Shown here one piece after another: positions 43,529-51,413 of a stretch of 64,000 nucleotides of DNA. Numbering within the stretch: the stretch's first letter is position 1; every line of letters begins with the position of its first letter. Source of the stretch: Ornithinimicrobium cerasi (GTDB taxonomy: Bacteria > Actinomycetota > Actinomycetes > Actinomycetales > Dermatophilaceae); contig NZ_QZMN01000006.1 of NCBI RefSeq assembly GCF_003702705.1, positions 1 through 64,000 of the forward strand, written 5' to 3'. The notes beneath the pieces are model-generated. The model did not search any database. It saw only the letters and a program-made list of their open reading frames with translations, and was not told the DNA's origin. A program made the translations under genes and the position numbers.

Positions 43529-44293
43529 ATGACGGACACCCGTCCGCGGGGGGACCGCACCGGGACCGGTGCGGTCCCCCCGCTCCTGCTCGTCGCCGCC
43601 GGGCTCGTCCTGGCGGTCGTCGCCGGCCTCGCCCTCCTCCTGCAGCTCCGGGGGGACGAGGACGTCGCCGTCGCCGACCCGGCGACGACCTCGCCGGCCG
43701 CCACGTCGGTCCCCGCCGCGACCACGGCCCCGGTGGACCAGACCGCGCCCACGACGGGCGAGGCAGACCCCACGACCGAGGAGCCCACCCAGGCGGCGCC
43801 GCCGTCGACGACCCCGGTGCCCACGCCGTCGGCCCAGGCGCAGGAGCAGGTCGCCCCGTCGTGGATCACGATCGCCGCAGGTGGGGTCGACGGTGCTCTC
43901 CAGCCGCAGGGCCTCGCCGCCGACGGCACGATCAACCCGGGGCGCCAGGAGATCATCTGGTTCACCGGCGGCGACCGCGTGCAGCCCGGCCAGGTCGGGA
44001 CCTCCGTGATCGCCGCCCACGTCACGTGGGAGGGACAGGCGGACGCCTTCGTCAACCTGCCCTCGGTCTCGGTGGGGGACGTCGTGAACGTGGGCTACAC
44101 CGACGGCTCAAGCTCCTCCTTCACCGTGACGAGCACGGCAGCCGTCGACAAGGACCAGCTGGCCCGGTCGCTGTCCGTGTGGGGGCCGCACCCCGACCGC
44201 CCGCGGCTGGCGATCATCACCTGCGACCCGGCCCTGGGCTACCAGTCGGACGGCCACACCGAGGCCAACTTCGTCGTCATCGCCGAGGCCTGA
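43529..44293 (+). CDS. class F-like sortase lacking the catalytic arginine
   Basis: A 254-residue protein with an N-terminal membrane helix (17-40), a Thr/Pro linker (50-105) and a C-terminal sortase-type domain. ITIAAGGVDGALQPQGL opens the domain as in class E/F sortases. Catalytic His is H164 (AAHVTW) and Cys is C232 (AIITCDPA). The Arg normally found in YRDNVVV is replaced: the aligned segment reads HTEANFVVIAEA, with Glu245. It may be inactive, use another base, or bind a substrate. ATG 43529, nine bases after the surface-protein gene. Confidence 0.78.
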   Translation: MTDTRPRGDRTGTGAVPPLLLVAAGLVLAVVAGLALLLQLRGDEDVAVADPATTSPAATSVPAATTAPVDQTAPTTGEADPTTEEPTQAAPPSTTPVPTPSAQAQEQVAPSWITIAAGGVDGALQPQGLAADGTINPGRQEIIWFTGGDRVQPGQVGTSVIAAHVTWEGQADAFVNLPSVSVGDVVNVGYTDGSSSSFTVTSTAAVDKDQLARSLSVWGPHPDRPRLAIITCDPALGYQSDGHTEANFVVIAEA

Positions 44294-44302
44294 TCTCCCC
44301 AG

Positions 44303-44730
44303 CCGACCAAGCCCACGGTAAGACGCGGTTCCCGCCTTCCGAGCCCACCGTATGCACGCCCCACCTCCGACCGAGCCCACCGGGTGTGCGCTCCCCGGCC
44401 GACCGAGCCCAGCCCGCGTGCGACACACCGCGTCCCCGGTCGGCGGGGACGACGACACGCCGCGTCCCCGGTGGGCGGGGACGACGACACACCGCGTCCC
44501 CGGTCGGCGGGGACGACGACACACCGCGTCCCCGGTCGGCGGGGACGACGACACACCGCGTCCCCGGTCGGCGGGGACGACGACACACCGCGTCCCCGGT
44601 CGGCGGGGACGACGACACACCGCGTCCCCGGTCGGCGGGGACGACGACACACCGCGTCCCCGGTCGGCGGGAACGACGACACACCGCGTCCCCGGTCGGC
44701 GGGGACGACGACACACCGCGTCCCCAGTCG
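44303..44730. repeat. 32-bp tandem repeat array of hairpins between convergent genes
   Basis: Nine near-identical 32-base units begin at 44429 and every 32 bases to 44685; a truncated tenth starts at 44717. Each holds CGTCCCC-GGTCGGC-GGGGACG, a strong stem, then ACGACACAC. Four older units with the same 32-base phase precede it, marked by (G/A)AGCCCA at 44309, 44341, 44373 and 44405. The array fills the gap between the sortase stop (44293) and the amylosucrase stop (44731). No spacers, so not CRISPR. Confidence 0.95.
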
Positions 44731-46737
44731 TCAGGGCCGGACCAGCCACACGGGCTGGTAGGTGGACAGGTAGACCGACCCGTCCGCGGACAGGTTCGGC
44801 GGGTAGCCGTTGAGCGCGTCGATCGCCTGGTCCAGCGGCAGTCCGATCTCGCTGGCCCACCAGCCGGGCACCTGCCGCGGCTGCTCGGTGACGTTGTACA
44901 GAGCGAGCATCGGCCCCACGGGGTGCCGCCGGACGACGGCGAACACGCCGGGGTCGGGGCTGGCGACCACCTCGGCAGGCACGCTGGCGTGCAGGTGCGG
45001 AAGCCGTGAGCGGACCTGCGCGAGGTGACGGAGACCGGCATACACCCGTCCCGTCGGCGAGGTGGGATCCTCGCGAGCCTCGACCACGCAGTCCCAGTCG
45101 AGTCGCGGCCGGTGCACCCACCGGTTGTCGTCGGCGTGCTCAGGGATCGCGTCCCAGCCCTCGTCGTTGAGCGCGGCCACCTCGTCACCCGACCAGAGCA
45201 CCGGGATGCCGCCCCAGCCGTAGACGATCGCGTAGCCGAGCAGCACCCGCGCCACCGCCTGGTCGACGGCGGTCGCCGCCTCCGCCGCGCTCTGCTCGTC
45301 GAACGCGACGTCGAGGGCGTCGAGGGCCCGGCCGAGCCCGGCCAGACTGGCTGCGCTGCCGGAGATGCGGGCGTCGTTGGTCGCCCGGTTCTGCTGGAAC
45401 ACGACACCCTCGGCGAAGGACCCCTCGAAGTCGCCGGAGTAGAACTGCGACAGGAACTCCCGGTGCCGCCAGCCCTCGATCATCACGGCCGAGGCGTCGG
45501 CGTCGTCGATGGCCCAGCCGATGTCGTCGTGGCAGCGCAGGTAGGTGATCCACGCGGTCGTGGACGGGACGGCGGGGAAGCGCCCCAGCGCCCTCGTGGC
45601 CAGCCGCGTCTCCCGGCTGGCCAGCATCGACCAGATCTGCACCATGAGGCTGTTGTGGTAGGCGAGGTCGGACACCTTGCCGTGGTGCCGCCCCTGCCCG
45701 AGGTAGTGCACCACCTCGTTCGGGCCGACGATCGCCTCCGCCTTGAAGACCAGCGCGGGCGCGAGGATGCGCGCGGCGGCCCGCAGCGCCTGGGTGAGCT
45801 GGTGCACCTCCGGCTCGTTCTGGCACTGGGTGCCCATCCGCTTCCACAGGAACGCGATGGCGTCGAGACGGAGCACCTCGACACCCTGGTTGGCGAGGAA
45901 GAGGATGACGTCGACGAGCTCGCAGAAGACGTCGGGGTTGTCCCAGGCGAGGTCCCACTGGTAGCTGTTGAACGTCGTCCACACCCAGCCCCCCAGCTCC
46001 TCGTCCCAGGTGAAGCTGCCCGGGGCGAAGTCGGGGAACACCTCGAGCAGGGTCCGCTCGTACTGGTCCGGCACGGTCCGGTCGGGGAAGACGTGGAAGT
46101 AGCGCCGGTAGCGCTCGTCGCCGGCGCGGGCGGCCGCCGCCCACGGGTGCTCGCGCGCGACGTGGTTCAGCACGAGGTCCAGGCACAGGCTGACCCCCTG
46201 CTCCCGCAGCACGCCGGCGACCTCGCGCAGGTCCTCCATCGTGCCGAGGTCCTCGCGCACCTGCCGGTAGTCGGCCACCGCGTAGCCGCCGTCGTTGGGC
46301 GCGGGCCGCGGGCGCAGCAGCGGCATGAGGTGGAGGTAGCCCACACCCAGGTCCTTGAGGTGGTCCACGCGCCGGGCGACGCCGGCCAGGCCGCTGCCGG
46401 CGGGCGCGAACCGCTCGGCGTACGCGGCATACCCGATCATCCCCGGGCGCTGGAACCAGTCCGGCTCGAGGGAGCGGCGCTCGTCCAGCAGGTGCAGGTC
46501 CTCGGACCGGGACAGGTATGCCGTGCCCGCCAGCTCGACCACGCGCGAGGCGACCTCGGGCGGGTCGGGGTAGGGGGCCAGCCCCTCGACGAGGTCGTCC
46601 CACCACCGGGCCACCCGCAGGGCGAAGGTCGTGCGCCGGTGCTCCGGGAGGGCGGCGAGGACGGTCTCCAGACGGGACCGGGCGGACGCTGGCAGGGCCC
46701 CCGGCCACGGCAGAGGGTGCGGGGTCGTCGGGGTCAC
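44731..46737 (-). CDS. amylosucrase-family (GH13_4) glucosidase
   Basis: A 668-residue GH13 enzyme acting on sucrose, either hydrolysing it or transferring glucose to alpha-glucan. The four GH13 regions are present: DLVLNHVAREH, EVLRLDAIAF (nucleophile Asp), VFKAEAIVG (acid Glu) and LRCHDDIGW. WVWTTFNSYQWDL and the HDDIGW form are specific to the amylosucrase/sucrose-hydrolase subfamily. No signal peptide, so it acts in the cytoplasm on sugar imported by the adjacent ABC system. GTG 46737 is preceded by GGTGGGA; an upstream extension to 46821 lacks family similarity. Confidence 0.92.
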   Translation of the reverse strand: MTPTTPHPLPWPGALPASARSRLETVLAALPEHRRTTFALRVARWWDDLVEGLAPYPDPPEVASRVVELAGTAYLSRSEDLHLLDERRSLEPDWFQRPGMIGYAAYAERFAPAGSGLAGVARRVDHLKDLGVGYLHLMPLLRPRPAPNDGGYAVADYRQVREDLGTMEDLREVAGVLREQGVSLCLDLVLNHVAREHPWAAAARAGDERYRRYFHVFPDRTVPDQYERTLLEVFPDFAPGSFTWDEELGGWVWTTFNSYQWDLAWDNPDVFCELVDVILFLANQGVEVLRLDAIAFLWKRMGTQCQNEPEVHQLTQALRAAARILAPALVFKAEAIVGPNEVVHYLGQGRHHGKVSDLAYHNSLMVQIWSMLASRETRLATRALGRFPAVPSTTAWITYLRCHDDIGWAIDDADASAVMIEGWRHREFLSQFYSGDFEGSFAEGVVFQQNRATNDARISGSAASLAGLGRALDALDVAFDEQSAAEAATAVDQAVARVLLGYAIVYGWGGIPVLWSGDEVAALNDEGWDAIPEHADDNRWVHRPRLDWDCVVEAREDPTSPTGRVYAGLRHLAQVRSRLPHLHASVPAEVVASPDPGVFAVVRRHPVGPMLALYNVTEQPRQVPGWWASEIGLPLDQAIDALNGYPPNLSADGSVYLSTYQPVWLVRP

Positions 46738-46804
46738 GGAGTCATCCCACCACACGCGCCGGGACGGGCGTCGGAAGCTCCCGACGCCCGCCCCGGTCGG
46801 TGGA

Positions 46805-47713
46805 TCAGCCCTTGACCGCACCCGACGTCATGCCGCGCACCAGGAAGTTCTGGAGCACGAAGAACACGATCATCGGGAGCACGATCGAGATGAACGCCCC
46901 GGCCGTCAGGAGCTCGGCGCCCTGACCCTGCGTGCCGAGCAGCTGCTGGAGCTTGACGATCACCGTGGTGTTGTCGTTGGTGAGGAAGAGCTTGGCGATG
47001 AGCAGGTCGTTCCACACCCACAGGAACTGCAGCGTCGCGAACGCCGCGATGGCCGGCATGGACATCGGGGCGATGAGCTTCCAGAAGATCTGGAAGTTGC
47101 TGCACCCGTCGATCCGGGCGGACTCGACGATGCTGAACGGCAGCGAGGACATGTAGTTGCGCAGGATGTAGATGCACAGCGGCATACCGAAGCCGGTGTG
47201 CAGCAACCAGACCGCGAGGTACTGGCCGCTGATGCCCAGGCCGCGGGGCCCGAGGACGTCCAGCAGCGGCTGGAACGCGGCCTGGATCGGGACGACCATG
47301 ACAGCGACGATGACGATGAACAGCACGTCCTTGCCCTTGAAGTCCATGAACGTGAACGCGTAGGCCGCGAACGCCGCGAACATGATGGGGATGATCGTCG
47401 CCGGGACGGCGACGAGGATCCCGTTGAGGAACGCGGTGCCCAGGTCGGCCTGCTCGATCACGCGGGAGTAGTTGGTCGTCGTCCAGCCTCCGGCCCACAG
47501 CGCCTCCCACCACCCGGAGGTCGCGGCGGCGTCGCGCGTCCGGAAGCTGGTGACGAGCAGTCCCAGCGTGGGCGTGATCCACAGCAGCACCAGGAGGAGC
47601 ATGACCACCATGGCGACCGGGCTGCGCTGGCGCCCGTCCTTCAGGCGTCCGGCCCCGCGGGTCTTCGGTGGGGTCACCGTGGTGGACCGGTCGTCGACCG
47701 TCGTGGAGCTCAT
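46805..47713 (-). CDS. sugar ABC transporter permease (MalG type)
   Basis: A 302-residue inner-membrane permease with six helices. The EAA loop that docks with the ATPase reads ESARIDGCSNFQIFWKLIAP near residue 205. The C-terminal ending LVRGMTSGAVKG is typical of MalG-like proteins. ATG 47713 overlaps the stop of the MalF-type gene (ATGA). No ATPase gene is present in the operon; a shared MsiK-type ATPase elsewhere is the normal actinobacterial solution. Confidence 0.93.
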   Translation of the reverse strand: MSSTTVDDRSTTVTPPKTRGAGRLKDGRQRSPVAMVVMLLLVLLWITPTLGLLVTSFRTRDAAATSGWWEALWAGGWTTTNYSRVIEQADLGTAFLNGILVAVPATIIPIMFAAFAAYAFTFMDFKGKDVLFIVIVAVMVVPIQAAFQPLLDVLGPRGLGISGQYLAVWLLHTGFGMPLCIYILRNYMSSLPFSIVESARIDGCSNFQIFWKLIAPMSMPAIAAFATLQFLWVWNDLLIAKLFLTNDNTTVIVKLQQLLGTQGQGAELLTAGAFISIVLPMIVFFVLQNFLVRGMTSGAVKG

Positions 47714-48909
47714 CGGGTGGCCTCCTGCTCGCGGAACTGCTTGACCTGGAAGATGAGGATCGGGATGACGGCGATGAGCAGGATCACCACGATGGCGGTC
47801 GCCCGGCCCGCCTGGCCCCGCGCGAACATCTCGTTGAAGAACATGTTGGCGATGACGTTGGTGTTGTCGCGGCCGTTGGTCAGGACGTAGACGATGTCGA
47901 AGACCTTGAGCACGAGGATCACCACGGTGATGAAGACGGTGATGATCGTCCCCAGGATCTGCGGGATGATGACCTGCCAGAAGATCTGCCACTCGCTCGC
48001 ACCGTCGATGCGCGCGGCCTCGATGGTGTCCTCCGGCACGCCCTTGATGGCCGACGACAGGAGCACCATCGCGAAACCGGTCTGCAGCCAGACCAGGATG
48101 ACCATGAGGAGCAGGCTGTTCAGCCGCGCGGTGTCGATGGACAGCCAGCTCTGCGGGGTCCCGCCGAACTGCTGCACGATGGCGTTGAGGGCACCGGTCT
48201 GAGCGGCGCCGGGAGGCTGGTAGGCGTAGATGGTGGTCAGCCAGATGGCCGAGGCGGCGACGAAGCTGATCGCCATCGGCATGAAGATGAAGCTCTTGGC
48301 CCACTTCTCGCTCGAGGCGGACAGCTTGTCGGCGAGCACCGCGACGACGACGCCGAGCGCGACCGTGACCGCCGGCACGATGGCGATCCACAGCACGTTG
48401 TTGAGGACGGCGGACCAGAACGCACCCTCGCTGAAGAGCTCGCGGTAGTTCTGCAGGCCGACGTACTCGGTGCTGTCGCGGTTCGCGAACGAGTAGTGGA
48501 TCGACTGGATCGTCGGGTAGAACAGGGTCAGCGCCATCAGCGAGAAGCCGGGGATGAGGAAGGCGTACGGGACCAGCCCGTGCTCCAGCTTGCGGGGCAG
48601 CGCCTCGATCGCGACGTTGATGAACCAGAACAGGACCGCGGCACCTCCGACCCCCACGACGAGGCCGAGGGTCCCCATGAGGATCTTGCTGTCGAAGAAC
48701 CACTCCGGGTGGTAGGCGAACGCCAGGAAGAGGTTCATCATCACCCAGAGCGTCGCGGCCACGCCGAGGACGCCGATGAGCAGCTTGACCGGTTGCAGGC
48801 CGTAGTCGCTCGGGACCGTCGCCTCAGGAGAGGCGTCGTCGACCCGCGGGTCGCTCTCGTCGACCGCGGTCTCGCCGCCGACTGGTGGGGTCGAGTGCGA
48901 GTAGGTCAT
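47710..48909 (-). CDS. sugar ABC transporter permease (MalF type)
   Basis: A 399-residue permease with about eight helices and a longer N-terminal cytoplasmic region than usual (about 40 residues). The EAA loop is IEAARIDGASEWQIFWQVIIP. VNVAIEALPRKLEHGLVPYAF lies before the core domain, as in alpha-glucoside AglF-type permeases. ATG 48909 overlaps the binding-protein stop (ATGA). Works with the downstream MalG-type protein. Confidence 0.93.
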   Translation of the reverse strand: MTYSHSTPPVGGETAVDESDPRVDDASPEATVPSDYGLQPVKLLIGVLGVAATLWVMMNLFLAFAYHPEWFFDSKILMGTLGLVVGVGGAAVLFWFINVAIEALPRKLEHGLVPYAFLIPGFSLMALTLFYPTIQSIHYSFANRDSTEYVGLQNYRELFSEGAFWSAVLNNVLWIAIVPAVTVALGVVVAVLADKLSASSEKWAKSFIFMPMAISFVAASAIWLTTIYAYQPPGAAQTGALNAIVQQFGGTPQSWLSIDTARLNSLLLMVILVWLQTGFAMVLLSSAIKGVPEDTIEAARIDGASEWQIFWQVIIPQILGTIITVFITVVILVLKVFDIVYVLTNGRDNTNVIANMFFNEMFARGQAGRATAIVVILLIAVIPILIFQVKQFREQEATR

Positions 48910-50276
48910 CGACCCGACCCTGTCTCGGCGGCCGCATCACCCTCGTCCGGCCAGCCAGCCTCGATCGCGTCCGTCACAGCCTGGGCGCTCGCGCCGTTCT
49001 GGAAGTCGACCATCGCCTTCCAGAAGGAGTCGGAGCCGACCTCCTTGGGCATGACGTCGGAGCCGTCGTAGCGGAACACGTCAGCCTCGATCGCCATCTG
49101 CGCCATCTGACGGTGGATGTCGTCGGGGTAGTTGGTCTCGTCGAAGGTGCTGTGCGGGCTGAGCCACCCACCGGCCTGCGCCCACTCGGCGCCGAACTGG
49201 TCGGAGGTGAGGAACTCCATGAACGCGACCGTGTCGGCGTCGTAGCGGAACGCCGCCGCGAGGTCACCGCCACCGAGGATGGGCTGACCGTCGTAGCCGT
49301 CCTCCGCGGGCGGGAAGACGAAGATGCCGACCTCCTCGTCGAGGTTGTCCTGGACGTCGGCCGGGAAGAACCCGGTGGCGAAGTTGCCCTGGCGCATCAG
49401 GTAGCAGTCGGGGTCGTCCTGGAACGCCGGCGTCATGGCCTCCGCGAACGGGGTGTTGAGGATCCCGGTCGACCCGCCCAGCACGTTGTCGTCGGTGGCC
49501 AGCTCCGCGTAGGCCTCGAACGCCTGGACCACGCGCTCGTCGTTGAAGGGGATGCGGTGGTAGATCCAGTCGTCGTACACGTCCGGCCCGTGCAGGCGGA
49601 GCATGTACTCCTCGATCCAGTCGGTGCCGACCCAGCCGGTGGCCTGAGCCGACTCCCACCCGATGCACCACGGGGTCTTGCCGGTGTCCGCCTTGATCTG
49701 CTCACCGATCTCGTCCAGCTCGGCGAGCGAGGCCGGCTCGGTGCTCCAGCCGCCCTCCTCGTAGGCGGCCTTGGGGTACCAGACGACCGACTTGACGGCC
49801 ATGCGCATCGGCGCCGCGTAGACGCGGCCCTGGTAGCGGGCCGAGTCGAGGAAGCCGTTGACCAGCGTGGAGTCGAGGGACTCGTAGTCGAGGAACTGGT
49901 CGATCGGCACGATCTGACCCTGCGCCGCCATCTGCAGCACACCGCCCGGCTGCGGGAAGAGCCCGATGTCCGGCGCGTCGCCGGAGTTGACACGCAGCAG
50001 GATGGTCGTGGTGAAGTCCTGGTCGGAGACGTACTGGACGTCGATGCCCGACTCCTCCTCCCAGGCTGCGAGAGAAGCCTCGAAGGCCTCCATCTCCTGC
50101 CCGCCGAACGCACCCAGCACGGTGACGACACCGTCACCCTCGTCCGGCTCCGTGTCGGCGCCGAAGCCGCCCGCCCCGCCGCTCTGGTCCGGGTTCTGCA
50201 GACAGCCCGTCAGGGTCAGTGCTCCGGCCGCAACGATCGCCGACGCCGTCACCCGGCGCCACCGTGAGTTCGCCAT
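48906..50276 (-). CDS. sugar ABC transporter substrate-binding lipoprotein (AglE type)
   Basis: A 456-residue extracytoplasmic solute-binding protein. Signal peptide with lipobox LTGC (lipidated Cys near residue 25), then a two-lobe binding domain; RVNSGDAPDIGLFPQPG and WYPKAAYEEGGW are typical of alpha-glucoside-binding AglE-like proteins. ATG 50276 has AAGGGAG nine bases upstream; the in-frame ATG at 50294 does not. First gene of the operon ending in the amylosucrase-family gene, so sucrose or a related alpha-glucoside is the expected ligand. Confidence 0.92.
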   Translation of the reverse strand: MANSRWRRVTASAIVAAGALTLTGCLQNPDQSGGAGGFGADTEPDEGDGVVTVLGAFGGQEMEAFEASLAAWEEESGIDVQYVSDQDFTTTILLRVNSGDAPDIGLFPQPGGVLQMAAQGQIVPIDQFLDYESLDSTLVNGFLDSARYQGRVYAAPMRMAVKSVVWYPKAAYEEGGWSTEPASLAELDEIGEQIKADTGKTPWCIGWESAQATGWVGTDWIEEYMLRLHGPDVYDDWIYHRIPFNDERVVQAFEAYAELATDDNVLGGSTGILNTPFAEAMTPAFQDDPDCYLMRQGNFATGFFPADVQDNLDEEVGIFVFPPAEDGYDGQPILGGGDLAAAFRYDADTVAFMEFLTSDQFGAEWAQAGGWLSPHSTFDETNYPDDIHRQMAQMAIEADVFRYDGSDVMPKEVGSDSFWKAMVDFQNGASAQAVTDAIEAGWPDEGDAAAETGSGR

Positions 50277-50353
50277 CCTTGGCTCCCTTCTCACACCGTG
50301 CCGGCGTCACGGCCGCAGGAGCCCGCGCATCGTCCGGCACGACGTAACCGAAC

Positions 50354-50380
50354 CTAATACACATTGTGGGCCAGGTCACA
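50354..50380 (-). promoter_or_regulatory. putative promoter of the sugar-uptake operon
   Basis: On the minus strand TGTGAC (50380-50375) and TATTAG (50359-50354) are separated by 15 bases, in an AT-rich patch 78 bases before the binding-protein start. No clear LacI-type operator is recognised. The rest of 50277-50389 shows nothing else. Confidence 0.4.
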
Positions 50381-50389
50381 GATGGCAGG

Positions 50390-50938
50390 TCACGCTTTGG
50401 TCACGACCCCCGTCCGTCCGGACGCGGAGGCGCGCAGCCGGGCCATCACCCCCGCGACCCGCGGACCCAGCTCGCGCTCGGGCACCGGTCGCCCGTCGTG
50501 CGTCCAGTCGATCACCCGGTCCAGGGTCGCAGCCCCCCGACAGCGCGCACAGAGCAGCACGACGGTGGGGCGTCGGTGCCGGTGCACGACGTGCCCCGCG
50601 GGGCACCGCCCCTGCCACCGCCCCGCGACCGCGGGCTGGTCGCCGCCGGCGTAGCAGCGGTCCCCGGTGGCGCCGATCGCGAGGGCGCGGGCACGCCATA
50701 CCCGGTCGTGGCCGTGGCGCGGACCGACGAGCGCGTGCGCGACCTCGTGCAGGACCGTCTCGCGCACCTGGTCGGGGTCGTGGGCGAGCGTGAGGTGGCG
50801 GCTCAGGGTGATGCGGCGGTCGGTGAAGTGGCACGCACCGGCGCGCACCTTGGCCCGGTCGAACTCGAACCGCCAGTCGCGCAGCCCGTGCGCGTCCATC
50901 AACGTGCGCGCCAGCCGCGCCGCGGCATCCAGGTCCAC
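50390..50938 (-). CDS. SprT-like zinc metalloprotease domain protein
   Basis: A 182-residue SprT-like protein. The zinc site HEVAH is in ETVLHEVAHALVGPRHGHD (near residue 65); a zinc-ribbon-like C-terminal part has Cys pairs (CPAGH, CARC). In eukaryotes the fold cleaves DNA-protein crosslinks; bacterial function is unsettled. TACAAT ends seven bases before GTG 50938, a strong leaderless -10. Divergent from the small membrane-protein gene at 50993. Confidence 0.85.
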   Translation of the reverse strand: MDLDAAARLARTLMDAHGLRDWRFEFDRAKVRAGACHFTDRRITLSRHLTLAHDPDQVRETVLHEVAHALVGPRHGHDRVWRARALAIGATGDRCYAGGDQPAVAGRWQGRCPAGHVVHRHRRPTVVLLCARCRGAATLDRVIDWTHDGRPVPERELGPRVAGVMARLRASASGRTGVVTKA

Positions 50939-50992
50939 GCCGGTGATTGTAGGAAGGCGCGCTGACAGCCCTGCGGCGTTATCGTCGTGCGT

Positions 50993-51379
50993 GTGAACCT
51001 AGAGAAGGTCGTCTTCGGCTTCTTCGTGCTGCTGGCCGCGACCCTGAACTTCGGCTACGTCATCGGGGACATCAGCAACCCGGCCCTGCACAACGTCTAC
51101 GAGCTGTACGCCGCCGTCGCCGTCAACATCATCGCGACGATCCTCAAGTTCGGGGACCGCACCCAGATCGGCGCCGTGCAGCTGGCCACGAGCCTGGTGG
51201 CCAGCATCCAGCTGATCATCGCGACGCTCGTCTGGATCTGGGCCTCCTACGTCGACGTCGGGGGGCTGACCCCGCAGCACATGGCCAGCGTCGTCTCGAT
51301 CGCCGCCGGCGCGCTGCTGGCCAACGTCGTCTCGGTGGTCCTCCTGGTCGTCGAGACCGTCTCCTACCGGCGCCGCTGA
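50993..51379 (+). CDS. four-helix membrane protein (DUF6394-like) next to a K+ channel
   Basis: A 128-residue protein with four membrane helices, opening MNLEKVVFGFFVLLAATLNF and containing HNVYELYAAVAVNIIATILK and LKFGDRTQIGAVQLATSLVA. I recognise it as DUF6394-like with moderate confidence. GTG 50993 lies seven bases after TATCGT, whereas GTG 50987 is only one base away, so the former is chosen. The channel gene follows after 34 bases, suggesting an accessory or regulatory subunit. Confidence 0.72.
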   Translation: MNLEKVVFGFFVLLAATLNFGYVIGDISNPALHNVYELYAAVAVNIIATILKFGDRTQIGAVQLATSLVASIQLIIATLVWIWASYVDVGGLTPQHMASVVSIAAGALLANVVSVVLLVVETVSYRRR

Positions 51380-51413
51380 GCGCCCCCCCGGACCGGGACA
51401 CGCGGCATACCCG

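Noticed and set aside
44429-44716. CRISPR array
   Set aside because: Units are contiguous with no unique spacers, and no cas gene is nearby.
44239-44813. Open frames with repeated RPRRPGTRCVVVPA-type peptides, and apparent C-terminal extension of neighbours
   Set aside because: The 32-base period cycles through all frames and stays open because the unit lacks stops; the amylosucrase ends at 44731, before the array.
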